Below, piece after piece: positions 26,601-34,916 of a stretch of DNA of 64,000 nucleotides. How positions within the stretch are numbered: the stretch's first letter is position 1; each line of letters opens with the position of its first letter. The notes beneath the pieces are model-generated. The model did no database searches. It had not been told where the DNA came from and saw only the letters and a list, made by a program, of their open reading frames with translations. The stretch covers positions 3,224,001-3,288,000 of the forward strand of contig NZ_CP040896.1 of the NCBI RefSeq assembly GCF_006337165.1, read 5' to 3'. A program made the position numbers and the translations under genes. This stretch comes from Hymenobacter jejuensis (GTDB lineage: Bacteria; Bacteroidota; Bacteroidia; Cytophagales; Hymenobacteraceae).

Positions 26601-28019
26601 CCGGAACATCTTGCCCTCGATGCCGGTCAGGGCCAGGATGGGAAAGTACACAATCAGGATAATGAGCTGCCCAAACAGCGCCGAGCGCATCATGCGCGTG
26701 GCGGCGGCTTCGGCCACCTGGTCCATGGTTTCGCCCTCGGCCCGCTCGCGAAAATGCACGAGGTGAAATATCATGGCCTCAACGATGATCACGGCCCCAT
26801 CCACAATCAGCCCGAAATCCAGGGCGCCCAAGCTCATCAGGTTGGCCGACACGCCGAACAGGCGCATCATGCCCAGCGCAAAGAGCATGCACAGCGGAAT
26901 CATGCTGGCCACCACCAAGCCCGCCCGGAAATTGCCCAGCAGCACCAGCAGCACAATAATGACGATGACGCCGCCTTCCAGTAAGTTTTTGGTAACCGTA
27001 TGTATGGCCTTGTCAATGAGCTTGGTACGATCCAGAAAAGGCAGGATTTCCAGGCCGGGTGGCAGCGTTTTCTGGATTTCGGCTACCCGTTCTTTCACGC
27101 CCTTGATGGTTTGCTCGGAGCTGGCGCCTTTGAGCATGAGCACGATGCCGCCCACCGTTTCGCCGCGGCCGTTGCGCGTCATGGCGCCGTAGCGCACCGA
27201 GTGGCCAAAGCGCACGTCGGCCACGTCGCGCACCAGCAAAGGAGCGTTTTGAGAGGCTTGTTTAACTACCAGTGAACCAATGTCTTGCAAAGACGTCACG
27301 CGGCCTTCGCCCCGGATGAAATAGGCATTGGGCCCGCGTTCCAAATAAGAGCCGCCCGTGTTGGCGTTGTTGTCCTGCAAGGCCGCCAGCAGCTCGGGCA
27401 TGGTCACGTTGGCTGCATTGAGGCGGTCGGGGCTTACGCTCACTTCGTATTGGCGCACGTAGCCGCCAAAGCTGCTCACGTCAACTACGCCGGGCACGCC
27501 GGCCAGTTGGCGCTTCACCAGCCAGTCCTGCACGTCGCGCAGCTTAGCCAGCGAATATTGCTTCTCAAAGCCGGGCTTCACACGCAGCGAATACTGAAAA
27601 ATCTCGCCCAGTCCGGTCGTGATTGGGGCCATCACGGGCGTGCCGGCCCCGCTTCCCAAATCGGCCTGAGCACTGGTGAGCTTCTCGGCTACCAGTTGGC
27701 GGGTGCGGTAAGTATCGATGTTGTCTTCGAAAACCACTGTAATCACCGACAGCCCAAAGCGGGAAATCGAGCGAATTTCGGTGACGCCCGGCACCGTGCG
27801 CAGCTGCAATTCCAGCGGCACGGTCAGCAGTTGCTCGACCTCCTGCGCGGCCAGCGCCGGCGACTGCGTAATTACTTGCACTTGGTTGTTGGTAACATCC
27901 GGAATGGCATCCAGGGGCAGGTGCAGCGCCGAGTAGCCGCCCCAGGCCACGAGCCCCACCACCAGCAACAGAATCATGAGCTTGTTGCGAATGCTGGCGG
28001 CTATGATTTTAGAAAGCAT
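23634..28019 (-). CDS. cusA: Fused CusA/CzcA heavy-metal RND pump and TolC-like outer membrane factor
   Basis: 1461 residues. Residues 1 to about 1040 form a heavy-metal RND pump: first span LMILLLVVGLVAWGG, NNQVQVITQSPALAAQEVE, transmembrane motif GALDFGLIVDGAVIIVEA, second half starting with FTRMGGEFIPQLDEGDFA, last span near LTLLVLPVLYTLF. A Pro/Thr-rich linker is followed by a retained signal-like segment (SVAIIVALLVLPLSGQAQ, about 1065-1082), then a TolC-type outer membrane factor with two coiled regions. Fusion of pump and outer membrane factor is known in Bacteroidota; how the C-terminal part is released is unclear. The operator-like CTTAA repeats (28115-28152) lie upstream. Confidence 0.92.
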   Translation of the reverse strand: MLSKIIAASIRNKLMILLLVVGLVAWGGYSALHLPLDAIPDVTNNQVQVITQSPALAAQEVEQLLTVPLELQLRTVPGVTEIRSISRFGLSVITVVFEDNIDTYRTRQLVAEKLTSAQADLGSGAGTPVMAPITTGLGEIFQYSLRVKPGFEKQYSLAKLRDVQDWLVKRQLAGVPGVVDVSSFGGYVRQYEVSVSPDRLNAANVTMPELLAALQDNNANTGGSYLERGPNAYFIRGEGRVTSLQDIGSLVVKQASQNAPLLVRDVADVRFGHSVRYGAMTRNGRGETVGGIVLMLKGASSEQTIKGVKERVAEIQKTLPPGLEILPFLDRTKLIDKAIHTVTKNLLEGGVIVIIVLLVLLGNFRAGLVVASMIPLCMLFALGMMRLFGVSANLMSLGALDFGLIVDGAVIIVEAMIFHLVHFRERAEGETMDQVAEAAATRMMRSALFGQLIILIVYFPILALTGIEGKMFRPMALTVSFAIVGAMLLCLTYVPAVSAWALRKDIKEEGTLADRIMKALHRGYSPLIKGALRWRAVVVALAVGLLAVAGWLFTRMGGEFIPQLDEGDFAVNVTLAPGSSLAQSIATTTRIQQILLKNFPEIEQIVGKIGTSEIPTDPMSLEDSDQMVILKDQQDWTSAHSREELAGRMQHALADVPGINLEFQQPIQMRFNELISGAKSDISIKIYGDDLGILFEKANQAAALIRPLAGVGDLKVEQIAALPQLRVAYDRQKLAQYGLRVSELNTLLRASFAGEVAGQVYEGERRYDLVLRLDSTQRRSLDDIRSLYVDVPGGQKVPLDEVAQVRFRNAPAQISRDDARRRINIGVNVRGRDVQSLVQDIQQKLNASLKLPSGYTIQYGGAFENLQRAKARLSIVVPISLLLIFLLLYLSFNSVKQALLIFTGIPLATIGGVLALWLRGMPFSISAGVGFIALFGVAVLNGIVLVASLNELAEAGVHHVQERVLRATAERFRPVLLTASVASLGFLPMALSTSAGAEVQKPLATVVIGGLITATLLTLLVLPVLYTLFTKDDPTPGTPESEPASTPTPSGPAGPVSVAIIVALLVLPLSGQAQNSQKQILDNQILTLQQALQTGLKQNLSLQSAALQVEQQRALTRTGYDLPRTVLDYQRGQISGPIVDQSFNVIQQASLPGVYAAQRRLLESQTLTAEQRARVQRRELALSIRSSYYQLLLTHRRAALLRRQDSLYRRAARAARIRYQVGETNRLEQVSAEARARELQNRLATTTTDLLVQRQQLGVLLGVGPNARIDTTESFVAPLAAADTAALSPETNPTLGLLRQQATVSRQQTRVEQLRRLPDVRLGYFNQSINKTNGYQVAQAGLSVPLLGGAQRARVAAARLGEQLADNELAYATTQLTGQLGALRQHLRRARTSLDYYEKYGLPQAQLILTTAEKSFRAGDIDYVTYVVNTEPAWQIQQAYLDQVRQYNDFILSLQALAGTD
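24760..24786. repeat. Palindrome-family copy inside cusA-tolC coding sequence
   Basis: Left half GTAAGTATTTGAT matches the family half-site at 12 of 13 positions; the right half TGTCAAGTATTTGT is diverged. It encodes the QILDNQIL region just after the internal signal-like segment, at the start of the TolC-like part. Confidence 0.5.
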
Positions 28020-28114
28020 TGAATAGCAGATAGTTCGATTCGGGGTCGCGAGGCAGCCGGAGGCGCAATATGCATCGCGGAAAGGGAAGCACTCGCCAAA
28101 AAACGGATGGGTGC

Positions 28115-28152
28115 CTTATAAACTCCTTAAAGCCGCCTTAAGATTTTCTTAA
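28115..28152 (-). promoter_or_regulatory. Four direct repeats CTTAA/CTTAT, 11-bp period, upstream of cusA-tolC
   Basis: CTTAT at 28115 and CTTAA at 28126, 28137 and 28148: four repeats at exactly 11 bp, the pattern of an OmpR/PhoB-family operator. The array lies 96 bp upstream of the cusA start and 150 bp upstream of the divergent response regulator gene. An equivalent array precedes the catalase gene (32687-32724). Confidence 0.7.
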
Positions 28153-28301
28153 AATGCACCCCGGTGCTGGCCGGGCAGCATCTTCGTCCGATTATTGTCG
28201 TTAGGGCCGCAAGGCCACGGCGGGTAATCGGCAAGTGGGGCAGCCCCGGCTCCCTGTCCGCTTGCTGGCTGCCCCAACTTTTCACGCTACGAGCCTCCGT
28301 T

Positions 28302-28967
28302 ATGCGCATTCTGGTAATCGAAGACGAGCCCGGCATTGCCCGCTTTCTGAAGCAAGGCCTGGAGGAAGAAGGCTACACCATCGACGTGGCAGACACCGGC
28401 GATACCGGCTTGGCCCAAGCCGTGGCCCAGCCCTACGACCTACTGCTGGTCGACTGGATGCTGCCTGGTCTGACGGGTTTGCAGGTGTGCCGGCAGCTAC
28501 GGGCCCAGCACATTGCCACGCCCCTGATTTTTCTGACGGCCAAAGACACGGTGCAAGACACGATTGCCGGCTTGCAAGCCGGTGCCAACGACTACATCAA
28601 AAAGCCTTTCCATTTCGAAGAATTGCTGGAACGCATTCGGGTGCAGCTACGCCCCGCAGCAGGGTTGGCCGAGCGGTTTTTCGTCGGCCCGATTGTGCTG
28701 GACGTGGCAACGCATCAGGTGTACAAGAACGAAGAAGAAATTGCGCTGACACAGAAGGAATTTGCGCTGCTCGAATACCTACTGCGCCACAAAGGCAAGG
28801 TATGCCGGCGCCAGAAAATCATTGAAAACGTGTGGGATATCCACTTCGAGTACAACACCGGCGTGATTGACGTGTACATGAACGCGTTGCGCAAAAAGCT
28901 GCGCCTGAGCAAAGACGAAGACTACCTGCAAACCATCCGCGGCATTGGCTATGTCGCCCGCGACTAA
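28302..28967 (+). CDS. OmpR/CusR-family response regulator
   Basis: 221 residues from MRILVIEDEPGIARFL (28302); the frame continues upstream but this is the family start. The receiver domain has D-D-D pocket EDE, acceptor Asp in LLVDWMLPGLTG (about residue 51), and Lys in NDYIKKPFHF. The DNA-binding winged helix ends GVIDVYMNALRKKLRLS then YLQTIRGIGYVARD, as in CusR/CzcR. It is followed directly by its kinase (stop TAA adjoins the ATG) and lies divergent from cusA-tolC, so metal-responsive control of the pump is likely. Confidence 0.93.
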   Translation: MRILVIEDEPGIARFLKQGLEEEGYTIDVADTGDTGLAQAVAQPYDLLLVDWMLPGLTGLQVCRQLRAQHIATPLIFLTAKDTVQDTIAGLQAGANDYIKKPFHFEELLERIRVQLRPAAGLAERFFVGPIVLDVATHQVYKNEEEIALTQKEFALLEYLLRHKGKVCRRQKIIENVWDIHFEYNTGVIDVYMNALRKKLRLSKDEDYLQTIRGIGYVARD

Positions 28968-30353
28968 ATGAATCTGGCTTTCAAGGATCGTATTGCGTGG
29001 CACTACATGCTGGCCACCGCCGCCCTGATTGCGGTGGCGTACGCGGTGGTGTTCCTGGTGGTGCAGCAGCAGGTATATGCCGACCTCGACCGCAGCCTGC
29101 GCTACGAAGCCGCCAAGCACCAGCAGGAGCTGACGATTGTAGGCGGAAAAATTCTCTTTTCGCACAAAGGCGAGTGGCAGGAACGCGAGCACCGCGAAGT
29201 CCAGGTCGATCCGGTATTTATTCAGATCAACGATTTGCAGGGCCGGCTCATGGACCGCTCGCCCAACCTCAAAGCCGACCAGCTGCTGTTCGCGGTCCGC
29301 ACCGATGGAATGTCCCTGCTCAACTCGGAGCTGCGCGGCAAGGCAATTCGGCAGGTGCAAGAGCCAATTGTGCGAGAAGGGCGCCCAGTTGGCTACCTCG
29401 TGGCGGCCATCTCATCCGAAGCCGCCCAGCATGTGCTCGACAGCCTGGGCATGGTGCTGCTGCTCTCATTTCCGGTGGTGCTGGTGGTGCTTTTTGGCAT
29501 GGCTCGCCGCTTGGCCGGGCGCAGCATTGCGCCCATCACTGAGATCACAGCCACTACTAATCGCATTACTCAGAGTAACTTAGCCGAGCGCATCGCCCTG
29601 CCGCCGCGGCCCGACGAACTGCACACGCTGGCCAGCGCCATCAACGGATTGCTGCACCGCGTAGAGCGGGCCGTGGAGCGCGAAAAGCAGTTCACCGCCG
29701 ATGCCTCGCACGAGCTGCGTACGCCGCTGGCCGTGCTGAAAGGCACGCTGGAAGTCCTGATTCGTAAGCCGCGCACGAGCGCCGAGTACGTGGAAAATAT
29801 CGCCTTGGGCATCGGCGAAATCGATCGCCTGACGCACTTAGTGGATCAGTTGCTCTTGCTAGCTCGTTTTGAAAACCACGCCAAAAGCCTGAATCGGCAG
29901 GAGCTAACCGTAGTTTCCTGCGTACACGATGTGTTGTATCGACTGCGTAACACCCTCAACACCAAGCATATACGAGTAGATGTGCAAGATGGTGATACCG
30001 AGCCCATTGTCTCCGATCCGTTTCTGGTCGATTTGATTCTGGAGAACCTGCTCACCAACGCCGTCAAGTATTCGCCGGCCGGCTCTACCATTACCGTCGT
30101 GCTGAGTTCCGGCGCCGACCGCCTCACCTGCACGATCATCGACCAAGGCATCGGCATCCGGCCCGATGAGCTAGGCCGCATTTTCGACCCCCTGTATCGC
30201 TCCGACGCGCTGGCACACAAAGAGATAGGCGGCACCGGACTCGGGCTATCCATCGTGGCCAAAGCCTGCGCCTTGCTGCACATTAAGCTGGATGTGCAAA
30301 GCGAGTTGGGCCAAGGTACTACGTTTACGCTTGAGTTTCCACGCGGCGCTTAG
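28968..30353 (+). CDS. CusS-type sensor histidine kinase
   Basis: 461 residues. Two membrane spans (about 12-33 and 158-180) enclose a periplasmic sensor of about 120 residues. HAMP follows (RSIAPITEITATTNRI), then HisKA with QFTADASHELRTPLAVLKG (His near 249) and HATPase_c (LILENLLTNAVKYSP, IDQGIGIRPDELGRIF, GGTGLGLSIVAKA). Translation begins right after the regulator stop codon, so the pair is coupled. The sensor domain has few His or Met residues of the copper-binding kind, so the ligand remains open. Confidence 0.93.
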   Translation: MNLAFKDRIAWHYMLATAALIAVAYAVVFLVVQQQVYADLDRSLRYEAAKHQQELTIVGGKILFSHKGEWQEREHREVQVDPVFIQINDLQGRLMDRSPNLKADQLLFAVRTDGMSLLNSELRGKAIRQVQEPIVREGRPVGYLVAAISSEAAQHVLDSLGMVLLLSFPVVLVVLFGMARRLAGRSIAPITEITATTNRITQSNLAERIALPPRPDELHTLASAINGLLHRVERAVEREKQFTADASHELRTPLAVLKGTLEVLIRKPRTSAEYVENIALGIGEIDRLTHLVDQLLLLARFENHAKSLNRQELTVVSCVHDVLYRLRNTLNTKHIRVDVQDGDTEPIVSDPFLVDLILENLLTNAVKYSPAGSTITVVLSSGADRLTCTIIDQGIGIRPDELGRIFDPLYRSDALAHKEIGGTGLGLSIVAKACALLHIKLDVQSELGQGTTFTLEFPRGA

Positions 30354-30364
30354 GTTGTAAGTGG

Positions 30365-30390
30365 TTTATAATCAACGAATTGATTATAAA
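30365..30390. repeat. AT-rich inverted repeat between kinase and catalase genes
   Basis: Arms TTTATAATCAA and TTGATTATAAA (11 bp, perfect) around CGAA. Related in composition to the 27-nt family but with the TTGAT core turned outward. Confidence 0.65.
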
Positions 30391-30391
30391 T

Positions 30392-30434
30392 AACAAAGCC
30401 CCCGTACCGTATTCATTGGCGCGGGGGCTTTGTT
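30392..30434. terminator. Bidirectional intrinsic terminator between kinase and catalase
   Basis: Arms AACAAAGCCCCCG (30392-30404) and CGGGGGCTTTGTT (30422-30434), 13 bp, in the gap between two convergent genes; A/T-rich outer parts serve either direction. Confidence 0.82.
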
Positions 30435-30450
30435 GCTTAGTCGATCAGCC

Positions 30451-32601
30451 TTACACTTTCGGCTCCGACATCATCTCACGGCTCCAAAAGCGACCGATGG
30501 CTAGGTTAGCCACAAACGCGTCGGGGCCGTCGTCGATGCTCACGCCATCGCCCTGCAAGATGTCGTCGGCCCCGCCGTAGGCGGCGGCTTTCAGCAACGC
30601 CTTGCCAGCGCTAGCCGCGCCAACGGGTTTGCAATGCCGGTACGCTTCGTTTATAAAATTCACAGCATCAGGCTGTTGGGTTAGTGCCTGGACGCTTTTG
30701 TCGCCGCCAGCTACGTACACTCCGTCAAACATCACGGAGGCAGTAGTTTGCAGGCTGAAGTCAATTTTGATGGTTTCGCCGGCGCCGGTGCGCAGCTTGC
30801 CCAGGTGCGGTGCCACCAGCTTAGCCTGCGCGCCGCCGGCTTCCAGAGCTTTTTTCAGAGCGGTGATGGAATCTCCATCGGCCCCGTCGGCGGCCAGAAT
30901 GGCTACCTGCTTGGTTTTGATGTTCTTATCGGCGTTCAGCGGGGTATTTTCGATGCTCAGGGCATCCGACTTTCCTTCTTTTCCCGTGAGCGGACGCGAC
31001 TGATACTCAGCCGGATCAGCATCGGCGGGGACGCCTAAATTGAGCTGCACGCCTTCCGCCGAGGGGATTTCCAGACCCAAGCCCTTTGCAACGCGGGTAG
31101 CTAGCTCGTCGGCAACTTGGGCAAGCTGAATTAGCATGCGCTCGCGCACCGATTCTTCCTCTACTTTACCCAGTTCAAACTGCAACGCCTTCACAATGTG
31201 CACCTTCTCCCAGTCGGCCTGGCTGTTCCAGAACAGGCGGGCCTGGCTGTAGTGGTCGCGGAAGCTCTTGCTGCGGGCCCGCACTTTGTTGCCGTCCACG
31301 CGCTCTTGGTAGCTGGCAAAGCCACCTTCCGATTGCTTGGCCTGCTTGGGCGTGTTTTCGTTGAGCAGGTTGGGGCTGTAGCTGGTTTTGCCCACGTTGA
31401 TTTGCTGGCGCATATGGCCGTCGCGCTGGCCGTTGTGCACGGTCACCACCGGGCGATTGATCGGAATTTCGTGGAAATTCGGGCCGCCCAGGCGCTTAAG
31501 CTGGGTATCGGTATACGAAAACAAGCGGCCTTGCAGCAGGGGGTCATTGCTGAAGTCGATGCCGGGCACCACGTGGCCCAAATGAAAGGCAACTTGCTCA
31601 GTTTCAGCAAAATAATTGTCGGGGTTGCGGTTGAGCACCATCTTGCCGAGCTTCGTTACCGGCACCAGCTCTTCGGGAATAATCTTGGTCGGGTCGAGCA
31701 GATCGAAATCGAATTTCGTTTCGTCCGCCTCCTCCACAATCTGCACGCCCAGCTCCCACTCGGGGTAGTTGCCATCTTCGATGGCCTGCCATAGGTCGCG
31801 GCGGTGGAAGTCGGGGTCTTTGCCCGAAATCTGTAGGGCTTCATCCCATACTACCGAGTGCACGCCCAGCTTCGGCTTCCAATGAAACTTCACAAAGCGG
31901 GCTGTGCCTTGCGCGTCGATCAGCCGGAAGGTATGTACGCCAAAGCCCTCCATCATGCGCAGGTTGCGCGGGATGGCACGATCCGACATCACCCACATAA
32001 TCATGTGCATCGATTCGGGCGTGATGGAAATAAAGTCCCAGAACGTGTTGTGTGCCGATGCCGCCTGCGGAATCTCGTTGTGCGGCTCGGGCTTTACCGC
32101 GTGCACAAAATCCGGAAACTTGATGGCGTCCTGGATGAAAAACACCGGCATGTTGTTGCCTACTAGGTCAAAATTGCCTTCCTCCGTATAGAATTTTACG
32201 GCAAAGCCGCGCACGTCGCGGGCTAAGTCCGAGGAGCCGCGCGAACCGGCCACCGTGGAAAAACGCGTAAACACCGGCGTTTTGGTGCCGGCCTTCAGAA
32301 AGTCGGCCTTGGAATACTGCGCACCCGTGTCGTAGGCCTCGAAGTAGCCGTGCGCCGCCACGCCGCGGGCATGCACCACGCGCTCCGGAATGCGCTCGTG
32401 GTCAAAATGGGTGATTTTTTCGCGCAGAATAAAGTCTTCCAGCAACGTCGGGCCGCGGTCGCCGGCCTTCAACGAGTTCTGGTCGTCGTTGACGCGCAAG
32501 CCTTGGTTGGTCGTCAGAAACTTACCCGTGCTGTCTTCCCGATTCTGCTCCAGCTCACTTAGCTTGGCGTTGTGGTTCTTTTCTGATTTTTGCTTGCTCA
32601 T
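30451..32601 (-). CDS. katE: Large-subunit (HPII/KatE-type) catalase
   Basis: 716 residues, the size of clade 2 large catalases. The catalytic His lies in [16 protein letters not shown], catalytic Asn in [12 protein letters not shown], and the haem Tyr in [15 protein letters not shown]. The C-terminal 150 residues ([20 protein letters not shown] onwards) form the DJ-1/PfpI-like flavodoxin domain of HPII. It removes H2O2 in the cytoplasm. It is convergent with the CusS-type kinase. Upstream (32687-32724) is a four-repeat array nearly identical in layout to that before cusA-tolC, which suggests control by the adjacent OmpR-type regulator. Confidence 0.95.
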   Translation of the reverse strand: MSKQKSEKNHNAKLSELEQNREDSTGKFLTTNQGLRVNDDQNSLKAGDRGPTLLEDFILREKITHFDHERIPERVVHARGVAAHGYFEAYDTGAQYSKADFLKAGTKTPVFTRFSTVAGSRGSSDLARDVRGFAVKFYTEEGNFDLVGNNMPVFFIQDAIKFPDFVHAVKPEPHNEIPQAASAHNTFWDFISITPESMHMIMWVMSDRAIPRNLRMMEGFGVHTFRLIDAQGTARFVKFHWKPKLGVHSVVWDEALQISGKDPDFHRRDLWQAIEDGNYPEWELGVQIVEEADETKFDFDLLDPTKIIPEELVPVTKLGKMVLNRNPDNYFAETEQVAFHLGHVVPGIDFSNDPLLQGRLFSYTDTQLKRLGGPNFHEIPINRPVVTVHNGQRDGHMRQQINVGKTSYSPNLLNENTPKQAKQSEGGFASYQERVDGNKVRARSKSFRDHYSQARLFWNSQADWEKVHIVKALQFELGKVEEESVRERMLIQLAQVADELATRVAKGLGLEIPSAEGVQLNLGVPADADPAEYQSRPLTGKEGKSDALSIENTPLNADKNIKTKQVAILAADGADGDSITALKKALEAGGAQAKLVAPHLGKLRTGAGETIKIDFSLQTTASVMFDGVYVAGGDKSVQALTQQPDAVNFINEAYRHCKPVGAASAGKALLKAAAYGGADDILQGDGVSIDDGPDAFVANLAIGRFWSREMMSEPKV

Positions 32602-32686
32602 AGAAATTGAAAGAAGGTATAAGGTAGAAGAAGTGGGTCCGGTAGCAAAAGCAAAGCCGCAGCCCGCTTTCTGTTACGGAAGTCGG

Positions 32687-32724
32687 CTTACTTCTATCTT
32701 ATATTCAACTTAAAATTGCCTTAA
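32687..32724 (-). promoter_or_regulatory. Four direct repeats CTTAN, 11-bp period, upstream of catalase
   Basis: CTTAC at 32687, CTTAT at 32698, CTTAA at 32709 and CTTAA at 32720; the two best copies lie in CTTAAAATTGC and CTTAAAATCGG. Orientation, period and distance to the gene (86 bp) resemble the array upstream of cusA-tolC (96 bp). Binding by the response regulator at 28302 is inferred. Confidence 0.68.
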
Positions 32725-32767
32725 AATCGGTGGGCGGCTGCCTGCAACGAGGTGCCCGCCAACGGGT

Positions 32768-32775
32768 TATCTTTG
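32768..32775 (+). promoter_or_regulatory. -7 box of the DUF4202 gene
   Basis: TATCTTTG is a full match to the Bacteroidota -7 consensus TAnnTTTG, 31 nt before the ATG at 32807. No clear -33 TTTG was found. Confidence 0.5.
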
Positions 32776-32806
32776 CCAAAACGGTTGTTTAACAGGCCCC
32801 AATGCC

Positions 32807-33403
32807 ATGAGCACAATCCACGACGAGCGGTTTGCAGCGGCAATCCGGAAGTTTGACGAAGCCAACAGCGCCGACCCGCACTTGGAGGATGCCGAGGGAC
32901 GCAGCTACCCCAAAGAGTTGCTCTACGCGCAGCGCATGAGCGATTGTCTGGATCGGGTGGCGCCACAGGCCAGCGAAGCCCTGCGCTTGGCGGTGCGGTG
33001 TCAGCACATCCGGCGGTGGCAGATTCCACGCCACGACTTCCCCATGGACCGGCCGGGGTACCACCAGTGGCGCAACCGCCTGAAAAAATTCCACGCCGAG
33101 CTTGCAGGATGTATTTTGCAAGATGTTGGTTACGAGGAAGATATAATCGGACGTGTGCAGGCCTTGGTACAGAAACAGCAACTACAGCTCGACCCCGAAG
33201 TGCAGTTGCTGGAAGACGTTATCTGCCTCGTGTTTCTGGAATACTACCTGCCCGATTTTGCGGCCCAGCACCCCGAGGAAAAGGTGATCGACATCGTGCA
33301 GAAAACGTGGCGCAAAATGACGCCGCAGGGCCACGAATGGGCGTTGGCGCTGCAATTGCCGCCGGCCGCGCAGGACATAGTAGCCAAAGCGCTGGCCAGC
33401 TAA
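32807..33403 (+). CDS. DUF4202 family protein
   Basis: 198 residues from MSTIHDERFAAAIRKFDEA. Conserved blocks YPKELLYAQRMSDCLDRV, LAVRCQHIRRWQIPR, YHQWRNRLKKFHAE, then VQLLEDVICLVFLEYYL match DUF4202, a helical, HD-like family. The His/Arg pairs (CQHIRRW, KKFHAELA) and LEDVICLVFLE suggest a metal site. The family is often found with nitrate or sulfate assimilation genes, which fits its place at the end of the nitrate cluster; the biochemical role is unknown. Its stop is 12 nt from the convergent rubredoxin-fusion gene. Confidence 0.83.
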   Translation: MSTIHDERFAAAIRKFDEANSADPHLEDAEGRSYPKELLYAQRMSDCLDRVAPQASEALRLAVRCQHIRRWQIPRHDFPMDRPGYHQWRNRLKKFHAELAGCILQDVGYEEDIIGRVQALVQKQQLQLDPEVQLLEDVICLVFLEYYLPDFAAQHPEEKVIDIVQKTWRKMTPQGHEWALALQLPPAAQDIVAKALAS

Positions 33404-33414
33404 ATGGCGTCGCT

Positions 33415-34902
33415 TTACAAAGCTGGCGTCAGCACCGATGGCACGGCCACAAACTCATTCTGCGGCGCCTCGCAAGTGGGGCAACGGTACCCGACAAGCG
33501 CCGCGAACGGCGTGCCCGGCGCGACTTGGCTGGCTTCGTCGCCGTAGGTTTCGTCGTACACAGTCAGGCAGTTTTGGCACTGATAAACGGCGGGCAGCGA
33601 TGCTAGAGGTGGCTCTGCTACGGGCGGTTCTTCCACATACAATGAGCTGAGCACCTGCGCCGTTTCGCTCTGTAACTCATAGAATTGGTTGCAAAGCTGG
33701 ATCAAATACCAACTCAGGCTTTCCCGATTTACCTTCTTCCGGAAGCTGACAAAATCCTTCGAATTTGGGTTGAAATCGCGGGTGTGTAGAATTTCAAATT
33801 GCTCCTCGCGCAGGCCCAGGGCCTCAGGTTGTTGGGCGCGGATGACGATGGAGCCAAACACCCCGGTTTTGGGCTTGGTTTTGATCGCAAAGCAGAGATG
33901 GTATGTCCGAACGTCCTCCTCGTTGAACTGGCGAACCAAGTCGTTTTTCAGCGTCAGGCCGTAATCGCAGAGGTCTTCTACTTGCCAGTTTAGCTCGTTG
34001 GCGGCGTGGCGCACGTTGAGGCGATGCTTGCACAGCACGGTATCCCATAGGTTGCGGTCGGCCATTTCTATGCCCTTCACAATCAGTGATTTCCAGGGCG
34101 TAGAATACAGCTCGCCGATGCGCGTTTTGAGGCAAACCTGGCACACATCCTTCAGGAAAGCGACCGAAAACCGCTCGTCGCGACGGTAAATACCCAGCCA
34201 CAGCTTCGTGCCATAGCGGTTGAAGCCTTCGTAGTAGGGGAGGGTGAAAGCCGGCAACTGCAAGTCGGGGGCCGGCGGGGGCAGTGCGGCCGTTGGGCGG
34301 GTCGTGATCAGGCTCAGCAGCCGCGTGCCGTCAAGGACAGGCTGGTCGTAGAAAATCTCTTTGTGGGCAAAAATGACTTGCTCCAACGTTTGGCACAGCT
34401 CCGGAATGTCCTCAGAATAAACCAGATACGGCCAATGATACAGGCTGTTGGTTTTCGGAAACCGGATGTAGAGGTGCCAGTAGTTGCTGGTGTCGGAGGC
34501 AATGAAGTTGAGGTTGCCGGTAAAGAACGGAATGAACGTTTGGGCCTGATCGACGAGGTTGATTTTGAGCTGCGGCCGGTAATCAAACAAGTCCAGAATG
34601 TCCTTGTACACGCCTTCGCGCAGCCACGAAGCCTGGTTGAAAACCTCCTCCGTGACGTAGGAGCTAATGATATTCGGGTGCACATCGGCGTTCAGCTCCC
34701 ATAAAATGTTGGCTGCGCTCAGCGCCTGACCCAACAGCCGCCGCTGGTTTTCGGCTACCGTAAACAACACCTCCTGCCGGTTGCCAAACTGAATGGCTTC
34801 CACTTCCGCGTTTTCGGCCGCTTCCAGAATCGTCAGCAGATCGCCGGCCGAAACCAAGCCTCCGGGAAGATTGACCTTAATGATGTTGTTTTTGTAATAC
34901 AT
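33415..34902 (-). CDS. Degenerate nitrite/sulfite reductase-like protein fused to rubredoxin
   Basis: 495 residues. The C-terminus (about 440-490) is a rubredoxin domain: YQCQNCLTVYDE and YRCPTCEAP give the two CxxC iron-binding knuckles. The rest resembles the ferredoxin-like halves of siroheme nitrite/sulfite reductases: NIIKVNLPGGLVSAGDL and IQFGNRQEVLF at the start, and FSVAFLKDVCQVC then GELYSTPWKSLIVKGI in the middle. I find no C-x5-C / C-x3-C pair for the siroheme-4Fe4S site, so it should not reduce nitrite itself. It is the last gene of the nir/nas operon, 15 nt after the nitrate reductase stop; an electron carrier for that enzyme is plausible. Confidence 0.8.
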   Translation of the reverse strand: MYYKNNIIKVNLPGGLVSAGDLLTILEAAENAEVEAIQFGNRQEVLFTVAENQRRLLGQALSAANILWELNADVHPNIISSYVTEEVFNQASWLREGVYKDILDLFDYRPQLKINLVDQAQTFIPFFTGNLNFIASDTSNYWHLYIRFPKTNSLYHWPYLVYSEDIPELCQTLEQVIFAHKEIFYDQPVLDGTRLLSLITTRPTAALPPPAPDLQLPAFTLPYYEGFNRYGTKLWLGIYRRDERFSVAFLKDVCQVCLKTRIGELYSTPWKSLIVKGIEMADRNLWDTVLCKHRLNVRHAANELNWQVEDLCDYGLTLKNDLVRQFNEEDVRTYHLCFAIKTKPKTGVFGSIVIRAQQPEALGLREEQFEILHTRDFNPNSKDFVSFRKKVNRESLSWYLIQLCNQFYELQSETAQVLSSLYVEEPPVAEPPLASLPAVYQCQNCLTVYDETYGDEASQVAPGTPFAALVGYRCPTCEAPQNEFVAVPSVLTPAL

Positions 34903-34916
34903 TGACAGTAAAGATG

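Noticed and set aside
26100..26984. 294-codon plus frame opposite cusA
   Set aside because: Antisense shadow; His/Gln-rich nonsense composition.
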